A stretch of 5,993 nucleotides of DNA, taken from NCBI GenBank assembly GCA_003230535.1, contig QIEW01000209.1:1-5993 (forward strand), written 5' to 3'. Below are positions 1 to 5,331 of this stretch, piece after piece; within the stretch, counting starts at the first letter, position 1, and every line of letters starts with the position of its first letter. The notes below the pieces were generated by a model, which searched no databases, was not told the origin of the DNA, and saw only the letters and a list, made by a program, of their open reading frames with translations. The DNA is from a bacterium. Lineage in GTDB: Bacteria > SZUA-182 > SZUA-191. A program made the position numbers and the translations under genes.

Positions 1-80
1 GGGAGGGGATCAAGGGGAGGGGGAACCTCTTGAGTTACCCTTCACCCCCACCTAACCTCCCCCATCAAGGGGGAGGGAAC
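1..80. repeat. GC-rich palindromic intergenic repeat, truncated by window start
   Basis: Two related purine-rich arms (about 1-27 and 61-80, both built around ATCAAGGGG and GGGAAC) flank a pyrimidine-rich stretch. A perfect hairpin is visible: CCTCCCCC (56-63), loop ATCAA (64-68), GGGGGAGG (69-76). The style matches the dispersed CCCTCCCC-type intergenic repeats seen in many bacterial genomes. The left boundary is not visible because the window begins inside the element. No coding potential is apparent. Family assignment is from memory of the pattern, not from a search. Confidence 0.6.
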
Positions 81-91
81 CACAAAAAGCC

Positions 92-107
92 CGCACCGCA
101 AGGTGCG
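92..107. repeat. Perfect hairpin with GCAA tetraloop
   Basis: CGCACC (92-97), GCAA (98-101), GGTGCG (102-107) forms a 6-bp GC-rich stem closed by a GNRA-type tetraloop. No T-tract follows on the plus strand. On the minus strand the stem is followed by GGCTTTTTG, so it could act as a weak rho-independent terminator for a gene lying left of the window and read on that strand. It may equally be part of the palindromic repeat cluster. Confidence 0.45.
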
Positions 108-161
108 CTAAGTTCCACAGCGTTTCGTAAGTTTTTAGGTTTATACTGCATTATTTTGCCA

Positions 162-185
162 TTCCTGCCCCTGCCTTCGCAGGGA
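162..185. repeat. Short palindromic repeat with CTTC loop
   Basis: CCCTGC (169-174), CTTC (175-178), GCAGGG (179-184) is a perfect 6-bp hairpin preceded by TTCCTGC. It resembles the widespread ATTCCTGCGAAGGCAGGAAT class of intergenic palindromes. There is no gene around it and no T-run after it. Confidence 0.45.
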
Positions 186-241
186 TAAACTTTCAGCATT
201 AATCCATAGGTTTTTTACCAGGCTCCGGCTGGCGCCTACGC

Positions 242-332
242 CCAGACGAGTCGGTCTGGATTCCTGGTCAAGCCAGGAATGACAAAGATCATCCTTAAGT
301 GAACTGCATTGGGTCAAGCCGGGAATGACAGA
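242..332. repeat. GGTCAAGCC(A/G)GGAATGAC-type palindromic repeats, one full and one half copy
   Basis: Two hairpins lie back to back: CCAGAC (242-247) with GTCTGG (254-259), then ATTCCTGG (260-267), loop TCAAG, CCAGGAAT (273-280). A second right half, 312-332, matches 266-286 at 19 of 21 positions by eye. Sequences of the form ATTCC-TGG-TCAAG-CC-GGAATGAC are a common dispersed palindrome in many bacterial genomes. The two copies here suggest local duplication of one arm. Confidence 0.6.
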
Positions 333-335
333 CTT

Positions 336-634
336 TATAAACCCAGTTATTTATAAAACGGACTGCTAGTAACTTTATATACATTACATGGACATTATAT
401 GCAACCTGCCAAGAGGTTGTCAAGCGGTTTCTGGCTGCGCAATCGCCAAAATTGCAGTCATGTTTGCGCATATAGATGTTATTGTTGTGATTAGCATTGG
501 AATATAGGAAAAGTATTCCATTTTACCTTAAAGAAGTGTACAATCAGAAGTAGTTAACCTTCATTACCGGGTGATCTGCCATTTATGTGCATTTGGGGTT
601 CGAATAGATACCGGGGCTGAAGTAAGGAGGGGGT
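336..634 (+). other. Non-coding leader of the TSP3 protein gene
   Basis: No ORF is supported. Structure seen: CAACCT (402-407) with AGGTTG (414-419), loop GCCAAG; GCGCAA near 436-441 with TTGCGC near 463-468; and GGAATA (499-504) with TATTCC (514-519). A TACAAT at 539-544 is the best -10 candidate on the plus strand, but the hexamer 17 bases upstream (TTCCAT) is a poor -35, so a promoter is only possible. The 499-519 inverted repeat would sit across the -35 region of that promoter and could be an operator. Confidence 0.35.
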
Positions 635-2161
635 ATGAAAATGATTGCTAGCTATACATTTTCTAAATCGAAAATTTTAATACTCTTACCAGCCGCTATA
701 TTTAATTTGTTTATTTTTTGTGCCGGGCTGGACCAGGTTCATGCCAGTAAAGATATCGATGAGGATGATATTTCCAATAACAGCGATAACTGCCCCTCTG
801 TTTATAACCCCCGCCAGGCTGATAAGGATGGAGACGGGGCGGGAGATGCGTGCGACAATTGCCCCGATACAGCAAATTCCGACCAGGCTGATGCCGACCG
901 GGACGGTATAGGGGATATATGCGATCCTTGCATTGATACAGATGGGGACGGATACGGTAGTCCCGGTTATGCAGCCAATACCTGCACCACCGATAACTGC
1001 CCCTCTGTGCCTAATCCCGACCAGGCTGATGGAGACTGGGATGATGTAGGAGATGTATGCGACAATTGCCTCAACGCAGCTAACGCTAATCAGGCCGATG
1101 CGGATGGGGACGGCCTCGGCGATGTATGCGATACTTGTACTGACACGGATGGGGATAGATACGGCAATCCCGGTTTTACGGCCAATACCTGTCCCTCCGA
1201 TAACTGTCCCGATACAGCTAACGCTAATCAGGCTGATGCCGACCGGGACGGTATCGGTGATGTATGCGATACTTGCCTTGACATAGATGGGGACGGATAC
1301 GGTAGTCCCGCTTATGCGGCCAATACCTGCCCTACCGATAACTGCCCCCGCATAGCTAACCCTCATCAGGCGGATGCGGATGGGGACGGTATCGGCGATG
1401 TGTGCGATACTTGTACCGACACGGATGGGGATAGATACGGCAATCCCGGTTTTGCAGCCAATACCTGCCCCGCTGATAACTGCCCCGGTATAGCTAACGC
1501 TAATCAGGCTGATATCGACCGGGACGGCATCGGCGATGTCTGCGATCCCTGTAACCCGCTGCCTGCGTTTAGCTATTCATCTCCCCAAAACAATACCTTT
1601 TATCTCCCCAGAACAGGGACTACACTGAGTTGGAAGAAAGTTGAAGGGGTCCAGAAATACTCTGTATTTTTTGGCGCTGCCAGTAATCCACAGCAGCGTT
1701 ATGCCTCTGTGTCCAAGAACTCCTGCTATAATGACAAATGCAATATCATCCTTCCATCCTTAAATTATGAGACCGCCTACTACTGGAGGATAACAGCCAA
1801 AGATAGATGTGGGCAATCAAAAGAAGGCCGGGAATGGCGCTTTACCACTGAACCTGCGCCATGTGCTCCACGCAGGCCATATAATCCTTATCCCCTGGAT
1901 AAAGAACCTCATGCCTCAGTCAACACTCCCCTGGAATGGAGTAAGCTCGCCGGAGCAGATGAATATATGGTATATTTGGGAACCAAGCCCAAGGAACTTG
2001 ACACCCCTATCGCTACTGTCCAGGAAAACAATTACCGTCCGCCGGCCATAAACTACAGGACTAAATACTACTGGAAGATCAAAGCCAAAAACGACTGCGG
2101 CGCTCATACCGGAGACACCTGGACCTTTACTACTCAATCGGTCAGGTCCTCCACTAAGTAG
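635..2161 (+). CDS. Secreted thrombospondin type 3 repeat protein with two C-terminal FN3-like domains
   Basis: The 508-residue product is probably exported. Residues 1-37 form a signal peptide: basic K11/K13, hydrophobic core ~14-32, likely cleavage after VHA37. C29 is not in a proper lipobox. Residues 51-303 are eleven contiguous 23-residue units rich in Asp and Cys. Seven are of the DNCPxxAN/QADxDxDGxGDVC type, the calcium-binding thrombospondin type 3 pattern; four are DxCxDxDGDxYG/AANTC spacers. Residues ~311-406 and ~409-501 are two related beta-sandwich, fibronectin-III-like domains, each with a YYWxIxAKxxCG motif and ending WxFTT. No LPXTG, PEP-CTERM or other sorting tail is seen; the protein ends in SVRSSTK. 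The start is ATG 635 behind AGGAGG (625-630, 4-base spacing). ATG 641, with 10-base spacing, is a possible alternative and would drop two residues. A surface, adhesion or matrix role is inferred from the family. No partner gene adjoins it; the next gene is convergent. Confidence 0.88.
   Translation: MKMIASYTFSKSKILILLPAAIFNLFIFCAGLDQVHASKDIDEDDISNNSDNCPSVYNPRQADKDGDGAGDACDNCPDTANSDQADADRDGIGDICDPCIDTDGDGYGSPGYAANTCTTDNCPSVPNPDQADGDWDDVGDVCDNCLNAANANQADADGDGLGDVCDTCTDTDGDRYGNPGFTANTCPSDNCPDTANANQADADRDGIGDVCDTCLDIDGDGYGSPAYAANTCPTDNCPRIANPHQADADGDGIGDVCDTCTDTDGDRYGNPGFAANTCPADNCPGIANANQADIDRDGIGDVCDPCNPLPAFSYSSPQNNTFYLPRTGTTLSWKKVEGVQKYSVFFGAASNPQQRYASVSKNSCYNDKCNIILPSLNYETAYYWRITAKDRCGQSKEGREWRFTTEPAPCAPRRPYNPYPLDKEPHASVNTPLEWSKLAGADEYMVYLGTKPKELDTPIATVQENNYRPPAINYRTKYYWKIKAKNDCGAHTGDTWTFTTQSVRSSTK
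785..1543 (+). repeat. In-gene array of eleven 69-bp TSP3-type units
   Basis: Residues 51-303 divide without gaps into 23-residue units in the order A-A-B-A-A-B-A-B-A-B-A. A units start at residues 51, 74, 120, 143, 189, 235 and 281; B units start at 97, 166, 212 and 258. B units alternate between a GYGSP...YAANTC form (97, 212) and an RYGNPGF...ANTC form (166, 258), with strong DNA similarity within each form. That indicates duplication of an A-B-A-B block. The A unit at 120-142 is the most diverged (DGDWDDVGD in place of DxDGxGD). Confidence 0.85.
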
Positions 2162-2279
2162 CCTCGCCTTTGCTCCTCCCGGCTTATTCATAAATCCGCG
2201 GTAAACATTAATGATGTTATTTTGATACAGCTACTTATATAATAACGGTTAAAAAACAAAATTTTCATACAAATTACCG

Positions 2280-2311
2280 AAAACTCTCGCTATGGAAGCG
2301 ACCAGCGGGAG
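2280..2311 (-). terminator. Possible rho-independent terminator of the TPR-peptidase operon, carried by the repeat
   Basis: Read on the minus strand, the stem CTCCCGCT/AGCGAGAG (one C-A mismatch, 12-base loop) is followed directly by TTTTCGG, about 30 bases after the peptidase stop codon. The T-tract is only four long, so efficiency is uncertain. A T-rich stretch (TTTTGTTTTTT) follows some 20 bases later. On the plus strand the same stem has a G-T pair but no T-tract. Confidence 0.45.
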
Positions 2312-2323
2312 CGTGTTTATGAT

Positions 2324-2338
2324 CCCGAATTATTCGGG
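2324..2338. repeat. Palindrome CCCGAATTATTCGGG, copy 1
   Basis: A perfect 6-bp stem CCCGAA/TTCGGG with loop TTA. It lies two bases beyond the peptidase stop codon (TAG at 2343-2341, minus strand). Identical 15-mers occur at 4386-4400 and 5255-5269. Confidence 0.85.
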
Positions 2339-2340
2339 TC

Positions 2341-3420
2341 CTAAACCCAGACAAGTTCCCGGGGGAGGGCGTCGGTCAGGATTTCCATCCCCTCCGGGGT
2401 GATTAATACCATGTCCTCAATCCTTACGCCGCCTATCTCCGGTATATAAACTCCCGGCTCGACCGTAATTACCATTCCCGGGGCAAGCACAACATCACTC
2501 GTTTCATTTATCTTGGGCGCCTCATGCACTTCCAAGCCTACGCCATGCCCGGTGGCATGCAAAAAATATGGACCGTATCCTTTGGCGGTGATATGCGCGC
2601 GGGCGGCCTTATCTATCTCCTTGGCGGTCACTCCCGGTTTGATTATAGCTAAAGCCGCCCTTTGGGCCTCCCATACTACCTGATGGATTTCCCGCTGAGC
2701 AGAAGTTGGCTCGCCGACGATAAAGGTGCGGCTAATATCAGCGGCATAACCTTGGCAGTTGACCCCAAAGTCTATCAGCACCAGTTCCCCGGAGGCGACG
2801 GTTCTTTTATGGGCTATGCCGTGAGGGTAGGCTGAGCGCTCCCCTGAAGCTACTATAGTCTCAAACGGCGCACCTTCAGAACCAAGGCTGCGGGCTACAA
2901 ATTCCATCTCAGAGGCCAGATCCTGTTCAACTATTCCCGGAGAAAGGAGGGCTCGCTCCACCAGGATAAAAACTCGTTCAGCGATAGAAATAGCCTGCCG
3001 GATATAAGCTACCTCGTCCTGATCTTTTATCAGCCGCTGGTTCTCTACCAGTTTATGGGTGGGGACAGGTTGAGCGCCCTTGCCGCGGCAGGCCCCGGCA
3101 AGCTTTTCATATTGGGCAAAGCTCAGGTGCTCTGCTTCCAGCCCAATGTTATCCGGTCCTACCTCCTCCAGCAGGGCGGCCAGTCCCTGAAGATAGCTCT
3201 TTATCTGCTGTAGCTCTACTCCGGCAATTTCTTGCTCTGAGCGCAGGATATATCTCCCGTCAGTACCAAACAACGCTCTCTCGGGGGTAACCAGCAACAT
3301 CCCCATGGTGCCGGCAAACCCCGTGAGGTAACGCACATTCTCCCTGGAGGTTACCAATAGCGCCTGTAGCGCCTGATATCTTAGTTCCTGTTGCAGCTTC
3401 TCTATTCTATTATTAGACAC
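2341..3420 (-). CDS. pepQ: Xaa-Pro peptidase (M24B, aminopeptidase P / prolidase family)
   Basis: This cytosolic dinuclear metallopeptidase cleaves the bond before proline in peptides or Xaa-Pro dipeptides. Its 359 residues are typical of the short bacterial forms. Residues ~1-125 are the creatinase-type N domain (ENVRYLTGFAG, FGTDGRY); ~133-355 are the pita-bread catalytic domain. All five metal ligands are visible: D217 (LIDFG), D228 (AADISRT), H292 (HATGHGVG), E321 (TVEPG) and E335 (VRIED). H200 and H299 match the usual auxiliary histidines. The start is GTG 3420 and overlaps the last 8 bases of the TPR gene. There is no Shine-Dalgarno directly before it, which fits translational coupling; the N-terminus matches the family with no better start. 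Prolidase and aminopeptidase P cannot be separated by eye, so the symbol is provisional. The efp gene often found next to pepQ is absent downstream. Confidence 0.92.
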   Translation of the reverse strand: MSNNRIEKLQQELRYQALQALLVTSRENVRYLTGFAGTMGMLLVTPERALFGTDGRYILRSEQEIAGVELQQIKSYLQGLAALLEEVGPDNIGLEAEHLSFAQYEKLAGACRGKGAQPVPTHKLVENQRLIKDQDEVAYIRQAISIAERVFILVERALLSPGIVEQDLASEMEFVARSLGSEGAPFETIVASGERSAYPHGIAHKRTVASGELVLIDFGVNCQGYAADISRTFIVGEPTSAQREIHQVVWEAQRAALAIIKPGVTAKEIDKAARAHITAKGYGPYFLHATGHGVGLEVHEAPKINETSDVVLAPGMVITVEPGVYIPEIGGVRIEDMVLITPEGMEILTDALPRELVWV

Positions 3421-3937
3421 TATCTTTGTTTTTGTCCAAGACCATGTAAATTCCCTCTTTCCAGGATTCCAATTCCTTTAGCATATTCTGCTGGTAGAGG
3501 AGTTCCTTCTCTTCCAATTGAGCCAGAGTGGCGGCTATTTGTGAACATTCCGGATAATAGAGGAGGATATTTCGGTAGCATTTGATTGCTTCTATGTCCT
3601 GATTTTGGGAAAGATAAACCTCTCCGAGGAGCTTATGGGCTAATAAATTGTTGGGGAGATTGGCTACGGCCAATTCCAGTTGATCTTTCGCCTCATCCAG
3701 CTGCTCATGCTCCTTGTATATCCGGCCTAAAGTTACCCGCATCTCCCAATACTCGGGGTATTTTCCTATGGCCTCCTTGCAGGCAGAGATTGCCTCGTCA
3801 TGGCGGCCTATCTGCCGAAAAGCCTCCGCCAGCGGAAAAAATAAATATGTTTCTGTATCTTCTTCACATCGGCGGCGGTATTCCTGAATATCCTGAAGGA
3901 CGCTTTCTTCAATTTGGGGTGTAATGCTGCTTCCCAT
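3413..3937 (-). CDS. Small tetratricopeptide repeat protein
   Basis: The product has 174 residues with three consecutive 34-residue TPR motifs at ~31-64, 65-98 and 99-132. Each carries the A/G-x3-Y/F and E-A-I/K spacing and ends in YPE, LPN or YPE. Residues ~133-160 form a charged helical, possibly coiled-coil, tail. There is no signal peptide or membrane segment, so it is probably a cytosolic protein-protein adaptor. The ATG at 3937 is preferred: GAGG (3948-3945) lies 7 bases upstream. The GTG at 3949 would add four residues but has no good ribosome binding site. It is the first gene of an operon with the Xaa-Pro peptidase and overlaps it by 8 bases. An internal ATG (residue 165) follows AGAGGGA at a good distance, which might help reload ribosomes for the GTG start of the peptidase. 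The partner is unknown; co-expression with the peptidase is the only functional clue. Confidence 0.85.
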   Translation of the reverse strand: MGSSITPQIEESVLQDIQEYRRRCEEDTETYLFFPLAEAFRQIGRHDEAISACKEAIGKYPEYWEMRVTLGRIYKEHEQLDEAKDQLELAVANLPNNLLAHKLLGEVYLSQNQDIEAIKCYRNILLYYPECSQIAATLAQLEEKELLYQQNMLKELESWKEGIYMVLDKNKDSV

Positions 3938-4016
3938 AACATCCCTCACTTTTGTTTATATGGTTAATCAAATAACAGCGGCAACTTGTGCCATTACAAC
4001 CATTATGGGATTATCC

Positions 4017-4046
4017 ATTATAATCATATCCTTACCTTAAATGCAA
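4017..4046 (-). promoter_or_regulatory. Sigma-70-type promoter of the TPR-peptidase operon
   Basis: On the minus strand, TTGCAT (4046-4041) and a perfect TATAAT (4022-4017) are 18 bases apart, giving a leader of about 70 bases before ATG 3937. Three TAATGG motifs on the same strand (4020-4015, 4005-4000, 3996-3991) start inside the -10 region and continue into the transcribed leader; their role is unknown. Confidence 0.6.
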
Positions 4047-4064
4047 CCTGTTCCCTGTTTAAAA

Positions 4065-4090
4065 GAGGTCTTCGTCTCCTAAGACGCCTC
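4065..4090. repeat. Imperfect hairpin upstream of the TPR promoter
   Basis: GAGGTCTT (4065-4072) pairs with AAGACGCCTC (4081-4090) apart from a 2-base CG bulge; an alternative stem CGTCT/AGACG (4073-4077/4082-4086) excludes it. On the minus strand the long stem is followed by TTTT, so a weak terminator upstream of the operon is possible. Confidence 0.35.
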
Positions 4091-4152
4091 GCACAACCGC
4101 TCCCCCCACTGCTCCTGTGAGCTAAAAAGTGATGGGTGGTAAGATGGCCTGA

Positions 4153-4193
4153 AAAAACGTAATTTTTCTTTCGTTTTTAATTTACAAAATTAC
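4153..4193. repeat. Overlapping AT-rich inverted repeats
   Basis: AAAAACG (4153-4159) pairs with CGTTTTT (4172-4178), and GTAATTTT (4159-4166) pairs with AAAATTAC (4186-4193). The two pairings are largely exclusive. No gene or known motif is recognised; such pairs can arise by chance in AT-rich DNA. Confidence 0.3.
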
Positions 4194-4259
4194 CTCAACC
4201 GCAACGTACTGGGATTGAAGCATCTTGGGGCTCTCTTTCTTTGATGGTGGTAATACAAA

Positions 4260-4402
4260 CGGTAAACCTTGATAATGTTACTTGAATACAGTTGCTTACA
4301 AAATAACGGTCAAAAAACAAAATGGCTCATGCAAATCACCGAAAACTCCCGCTATGGAAGCGACCAACGGGAGCGTGTTTATGATCCCGAATTATTCGGG
4401 TC
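4260..4402. repeat. Right copy of ~143-bp dispersed direct repeat
   Basis: Same orientation as 2199-2340, with the same two hairpins: CTCCCGCT (4346-4353) with AACGGGAG (4366-4373), 12-base loop, and the palindrome at 4386-4400. Here it stands alone in the ~800-base gap between the divergent TPR and nuoE genes, not next to a stop codon. A 62-codon ORF crosses it but is not supported as a gene: no ribosome binding site, and its frame differs from the other copy because of an indel. Confidence 0.85.
4386..4400. repeat. Palindrome CCCGAATTATTCGGG, copy 2
   Basis: Identical to 2324-2338 and 5255-5269. It is the right end of the longer repeat and shares the GTTTATGAT lead-in with copy 1. Confidence 0.85.
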
Positions 4403-4462
4403 AAATATTATTCCTTAGACGGCAACTTTGTATAAGATTGACCGCTATGATTATCCCACTCC

Positions 4463-4489
4463 CGCCATAGCCATTAATTGACTATGGCG
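4463..4489. repeat. 8-bp perfect inverted repeat, possible operator or hairpin
   Basis: CGCCATAG (4463-4470) and CTATGGCG (4482-4489) enclose an 11-base AT-rich loop. No T-tract follows on either strand, so it is not a clear terminator. It lies ~115 bases before the candidate nuoE promoter. Confidence 0.45.
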
Positions 4490-4570
4490 TCCCTGCCATA
4501 AAACTCTCCTTATATACGCCTCCTAAAAGTTCAACGTATCTAGCTGTTGATAAGGATTGTTTGTATGTAA

Positions 4571-4610
4571 ATCAATATATTATCTTGATATAAATCGTTA
4601 CTGGTATAAT
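4571..4610 (+). promoter_or_regulatory. Candidate extended -10 promoter and inverted repeat for nuoEF
   Basis: TGGTATAAT (4602-4610) is an exact TGnTATAAT extended -10. The -35 is weak; TTGATA at 4585-4590 is only 14 bases upstream. The inverted repeat ATCAA (4571-4575) and TTGAT (4585-4589) brackets the -35 zone and could bind a regulator. It does not match a Rex or FNR consensus. The transcript would have a leader of ~135 bases before ATG 4754, containing a small hairpin CGCTG/CAGCG (4663-4678). Confidence 0.45.
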
Positions 4611-4737
4611 TATTGCTCAACCTGTACTAACATCATAATCCTTAAAAAAGACAATTCCTATACGCTGAACCTACAGCGGAACCTCTAATTACCACACCTA
4701 TTATCTGAATTTTATTACATTTTTTGATAAATCTTTC

Positions 4738-4745
4738 GGGAGGGA
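4738..4745 (+). promoter_or_regulatory. Ribosome binding site that fixes the nuoE start
   Basis: GGGAGGGA lies 8 bases before ATG 4754. The upstream in-frame TTG at 4724 would place this ribosome binding site inside the coding sequence, so 4754 is the start. Confidence 0.85.
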
Positions 4746-4753
4746 AGATAACT

Positions 4754-5254
4754 ATGGGAACACCTGCAAAAAGTATCGGTTTGCCAGCCGAATTACTTCT
4801 GGTAAAGGAAATTGTGGATAAAGGTTTAATACAGCCCAGTCCACTGCTGTTTATACTGCACAGCCTCCAGGATCAGTTGGGGTATGTCTCAGAAGACGCG
4901 ATCTACCAGATCTCCGCCTCGCTCAACGTTCCTACCCCTGAGGTTCTTAGCGTGGTTACTTTCCATCGACAATTCAAGCTGAAATTAAAACATGAACCGG
5001 AAATTGCTCGCAATGTAATAAAAGTTTGTTCAGGCACAGCCTGCTATGTGAAGGGCGCTCAGATGATTCTCGATAAGCTGAGCGGGCTTTTAGAGATTCA
5101 AAAGGGTGAAATTACCAAAGACAAGCGATTTGGCCTGGAGACGGTGGATTGCCTGGGAACCTGTAGTATGGCGCCGGCCATTATTATAAATGACGATATC
5201 TTCGGTAGCGTAGAAGTCGGACAATTAGCGGGTTTTTTGGAGAATTACAATTAG
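4754..5254 (+). CDS. nuoE: NuoE-like [2Fe-2S] subunit (complex I 24 kDa / HydC / HndA family)
   Basis: The 166-residue thioredoxin-like ferredoxin is the usual length for the family. It carries one [2Fe-2S] cluster that exchanges electrons with the FMN of the NuoF partner. All four ligands are present: C92 and C97 (VCSGTAC) and C133 and C137 (CLGTC). The N-terminal helical bundle (~12-75) has the family motif LxFILHSLQDQLGYVS and a TFHRQF segment where TFYxxF is more usual. There is no signal peptide, so it is cytosolic. It is followed after 77 bases by a NuoF-like gene on the same strand. That pairing is typical of bifurcating hydrogenases, NAD-dependent formate dehydrogenases and related flavoprotein complexes as well as complex I. 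The catalytic partner lies outside the window, so the specific complex cannot be named. Confidence 0.92.
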   Translation: MGTPAKSIGLPAELLLVKEIVDKGLIQPSPLLFILHSLQDQLGYVSEDAIYQISASLNVPTPEVLSVVTFHRQFKLKLKHEPEIARNVIKVCSGTACYVKGAQMILDKLSGLLEIQKGEITKDKRFGLETVDCLGTCSMAPAIIINDDIFGSVEVGQLAGFLENYN

Positions 5255-5269
5255 CCCGAATTATTCGGG
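5255..5269. repeat. Palindrome CCCGAATTATTCGGG, copy 3, abutting the nuoE stop
   Basis: It begins on the base after the nuoE stop TAG (5252-5254). The surrounding longer repeat found at copies 1 and 2 is absent here. It has no T-tract, so in the nuoE-nuoF gap it could act as an mRNA-stabilising or processing hairpin rather than a terminator. Confidence 0.85.
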
Positions 5270-5316
5270 TTAGCTGCGGTGCGGATATAATGCCGGAGAT
5301 ATTACGGTAGGTAAGT

Positions 5317-5325
5317 GAGGGAGGG
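5317..5325 (+). promoter_or_regulatory. Ribosome binding site of nuoF
   Basis: GAGGGAGGG lies 6 bases before ATG 5332. It supports that start and independent translation despite the 77-base gap after nuoE. Confidence 0.8.
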
Positions 5326-5331
5326 TTAAGA

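Larger units (their letters stand above)
2199..2340. repeat. Left copy of ~143-bp dispersed direct repeat
   Basis: By hand alignment this matches 4260-4402 in the same orientation at about 87% overall. The left 77 bases are ~79% identical with one indel; 2276-2340 matches 4338-4402 at 63 of 65 positions. The conserved part holds two hairpins: CTCTCGCT (2284-2291) with AGCGGGAG (2304-2311), and the palindrome at 2324-2338. The repeat ends at the base before the peptidase stop codon. No transposase and no convincing ORF lie inside it. It fills most of the gap between the convergent TSP3 and peptidase genes. Confidence 0.85.

Noticed and set aside
242-332. CRISPR array
   Set aside because: Only two partial, differently sized copies with no regular spacers; the units are palindromic intergenic repeats.
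590-620. tRNA-like GGTTCGAAT at 598-606
   Set aside because: The flanking bases do not form a T-arm stem, and no acceptor or anticodon arm is present upstream.
686-1366. A 226-codon ORF on the minus strand
   Set aside because: It is the antisense of the TSP3 array. The repetitive Asp/Gly/Cys codons give a stop-free low-complexity reading frame (repeated Ile/Val/Gly), and there is no ribosome binding site.
2199-2340. Integron attC site or cassette array
   Set aside because: The repeat lacks the paired RYYYAAC and GTTRRRY ends, there is no integrase, and the flanked segment has its own promoter.
4282-4470. 62-codon plus-strand ORF across the right repeat copy
   Set aside because: No Shine-Dalgarno, and the frame is not kept in the left copy because of an indel, so it is not under coding constraint.
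4724-4753. Upstream TTG start for nuoE
   Set aside because: It would place the strong GGGAGGGA site inside the coding sequence and add ten residues not expected in the family. ATG 4754 is correctly spaced.
5255-5269. Rho-independent terminator between nuoE and nuoF
   Set aside because: The stem is only 6 bp and is followed by TTAGCTGC without a T-tract; the downstream gene is its functional partner on the same strand.
5274-5283. TGCGGTGCGG as a partner of the inverted 10-mer at 91-100
   Set aside because: The match is limited to ten GC-rich bases with no shared flanks; chance is the simpler explanation.
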